NCBI GenBank assembly: GCA_030592245.1
Contig: JAUVJV010000211.1
Span: 1 to 5,013, forward strand
Length of the DNA: 5,013 nucleotides
Reading direction: 5' to 3'
Source of the DNA: Candidatus Eiseniibacteriota bacterium
Lineage (GTDB): Bacteria; Arandabacterota; Arandabacteria; Arandabacterales; Arandabacteraceae
The notes beneath the pieces were generated by a model, which worked only from the letters and a program-made list of their open reading frames with translations, searched no databases and was not told where the DNA came from. Within the stretch, counting starts at the first letter, position 1; each line of letters begins with the position of its first letter. Below are positions 4,321 to 5,013 of the stretch, in pieces. A program made the translations under genes and the position numbers.

Positions 4321-5013
4321 ATGACTAAGAAAGGTATCCGCCTGTTGACGGCGCTTATCCTTGCGGCAGCTGTCCTGCCCGCGGCGGTTTTCCCCGCGGC
4401 GGCGTCCGCTGAGAACAGCGGTGAAAAGTATGACTTTGACGTGTCACCGGGCCAGACGCTCTACTTCGATCTCAAATCGGGAGCGGGGGTCAGCATCCGC
4501 GGCTGGGATAAGTCCAGGGCGGAGGTACATTACATACAGCGCGGGAAGGGTCTCTCGCACGATGTCGAGATACTCCAGCAGCGCGACGGCCTGATGATCA
4601 CCTCCGACATGGAAATCCACGAGGGAGAAGCGCGCAATCTCGATTTCGAGATCAGGGTGCCGCGAAAGTTCAATGTCCATTTCGAGTCTATGGGCGGGGG
4701 CCTTAAGATAATCGATCTGGATGGAAAGTTCACGGGAAGCACGATGGGCGGCGGCCTGACCCTTCAGATGGTTGAAGGCACGGTGAAACTCACGACCATG
4801 GGGGGAGCCATAGAAGTCATCGACGCCGACCTGGATGGAAAGATGTCGACCATGGGAGGTACGGTCTATTTGAAGAATGTGGTTGGAGACCTTGACGCCA
4901 GCTCCATGGGCGGAAACGTACGCTATGAAAACGTCCGCGGACGTGATGGGGGTCTTCGCGCCCCCGGCGGGTCGATAGACGGGATGGATATAAAGACGGT
5001 GACCATCTCCACC
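4321..5013 (+). CDS. Secreted DUF4097-like beta-solenoid protein (3' partial)
   Basis: The frame is open from ATG 4321 to the window end (231 residues, C-terminus missing). Residues 1-30 form a signal peptide with an ASA cleavage site before Glu31, so the product is exported. After a beta-rich N-terminal part (34-120), with a FDLKSGAGVSIRGW segment typical of DUF4097/putative-adhesin proteins, the chain enters a regular array. Five units begin ESMGG, STMGG, TTMGG, STMGG and SSMGG, with Met at 124, 142, 160, 178 and 196, exactly 18 residues apart. A sixth divergent unit (APGG, 214-217) follows. One unit per solenoid turn is the natural reading. No catalytic motif is seen. As third gene of the sigma/anti-sigma operon it may be the effector, the ligand of the HEAT sensor, or both. 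Family assignment is by recognised pattern, and the role is inferred. Confidence 0.88.
   Translation, partial: MTKKGIRLLTALILAAAVLPAAVFPAAASAENSGEKYDFDVSPGQTLYFDLKSGAGVSIRGWDKSRAEVHYIQRGKGLSHDVEILQQRDGLMITSDMEIHEGEARNLDFEIRVPRKFNVHFESMGGGLKIIDLDGKFTGSTMGGGLTLQMVEGTVKLTTMGGAIEVIDADLDGKMSTMGGTVYLKNVVGDLDASSMGGNVRYENVRGRDGGLRAPGGSIDGMDIKTVTIST
4684..4953 (+). repeat. Five 54-nt in-frame units encoding 18-residue SMGG repeats
   Basis: Residues 122-211 of the DUF4097-like protein form five units of exactly 18 residues. Each starts (E/S/T)(S/T)MGG and carries alternating hydrophobic positions. Most have Gly at unit position 14 (135, 153, 189, 207), while the third unit has it two residues later. 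The MGG codons differ between units (for example ATG GGC GGG, ATG GGG GGA, ATG GGA GGT), so the repeats are diverged at DNA level but held at protein level. Confidence 0.9.

Noticed and set aside
4059..4322. 87-codon minus-strand frame across the end of the anti-sigma gene
   Set aside because: It is fully antisense to the HEAT-repeat coding region, which has strong protein-level support.

Overview
The window looks like a chromosomal piece of a diderm (Gram-negative type), moderately GC-rich bacterium. Evidence: one gene encodes a lipoprotein with a canonical lipobox, another encodes a probable outer-membrane beta-barrel, and a third encodes a membrane-anchored anti-sigma factor whose C-terminal half would lie in the periplasm. 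The multi-domain lipoprotein with WxGTDxDG Ig-like repeats, the Gly/aromatic-rich barrel, and a HEAT-repeat anti-sigma factor next to a DUF4097 protein recall uncultured FCB-group-like phyla (for example Krumholzibacteriota, Eisenbacteria or Latescibacterota). That placement is an impression from sequence style, not a proven assignment. There are no rRNA, tRNA, CRISPR or insertion-sequence signals.

Layout: Bases 1-187 are non-coding. They hold a near-consensus sigma-70 promoter on the + strand (TTGACT, 17 bp, TATACT with an extended -10) and a strong GC hairpin, with no + strand gene downstream. Bases 188-2269 are a two-gene minus-strand operon: a secreted, probably outer-membrane beta-barrel protein (first gene, 2269 to 1361), then an Ig-like lipoprotein (1342 to 188), only 18 nt apart. 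Bases 2270-2765 are a roughly 500-bp divergent intergenic region with no confident gene. It has a minus-strand frame that reads like broken coding sequence, a weaker + strand small ORF, and a leader hairpin directly before the sigma gene.

Bases 2766-5013 are a plus-strand operon: an ECF sigma-70 factor, its anti-sigma factor overlapping it by 4 nt (ATGA), and, 32 nt on, a secreted DUF4097-like beta-solenoid protein that runs off the window end. The anti-sigma factor has a cytoplasmic zinc-binding domain, one membrane segment and a periplasmic C-terminal part ending in HEAT-like repeats. The DUF4097 protein carries five SMGG repeats at an exact 18-residue period.

The plus operon is best read as an envelope-signalling unit: the periplasmic HEAT region would sense a condition or bind a partner (perhaps the co-encoded beta-solenoid), release the sigma factor, and change expression of envelope genes. 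The divergent outer-membrane/lipoprotein pair is an obvious candidate target, but no convincing shared promoter motif was found, so this link is inference.
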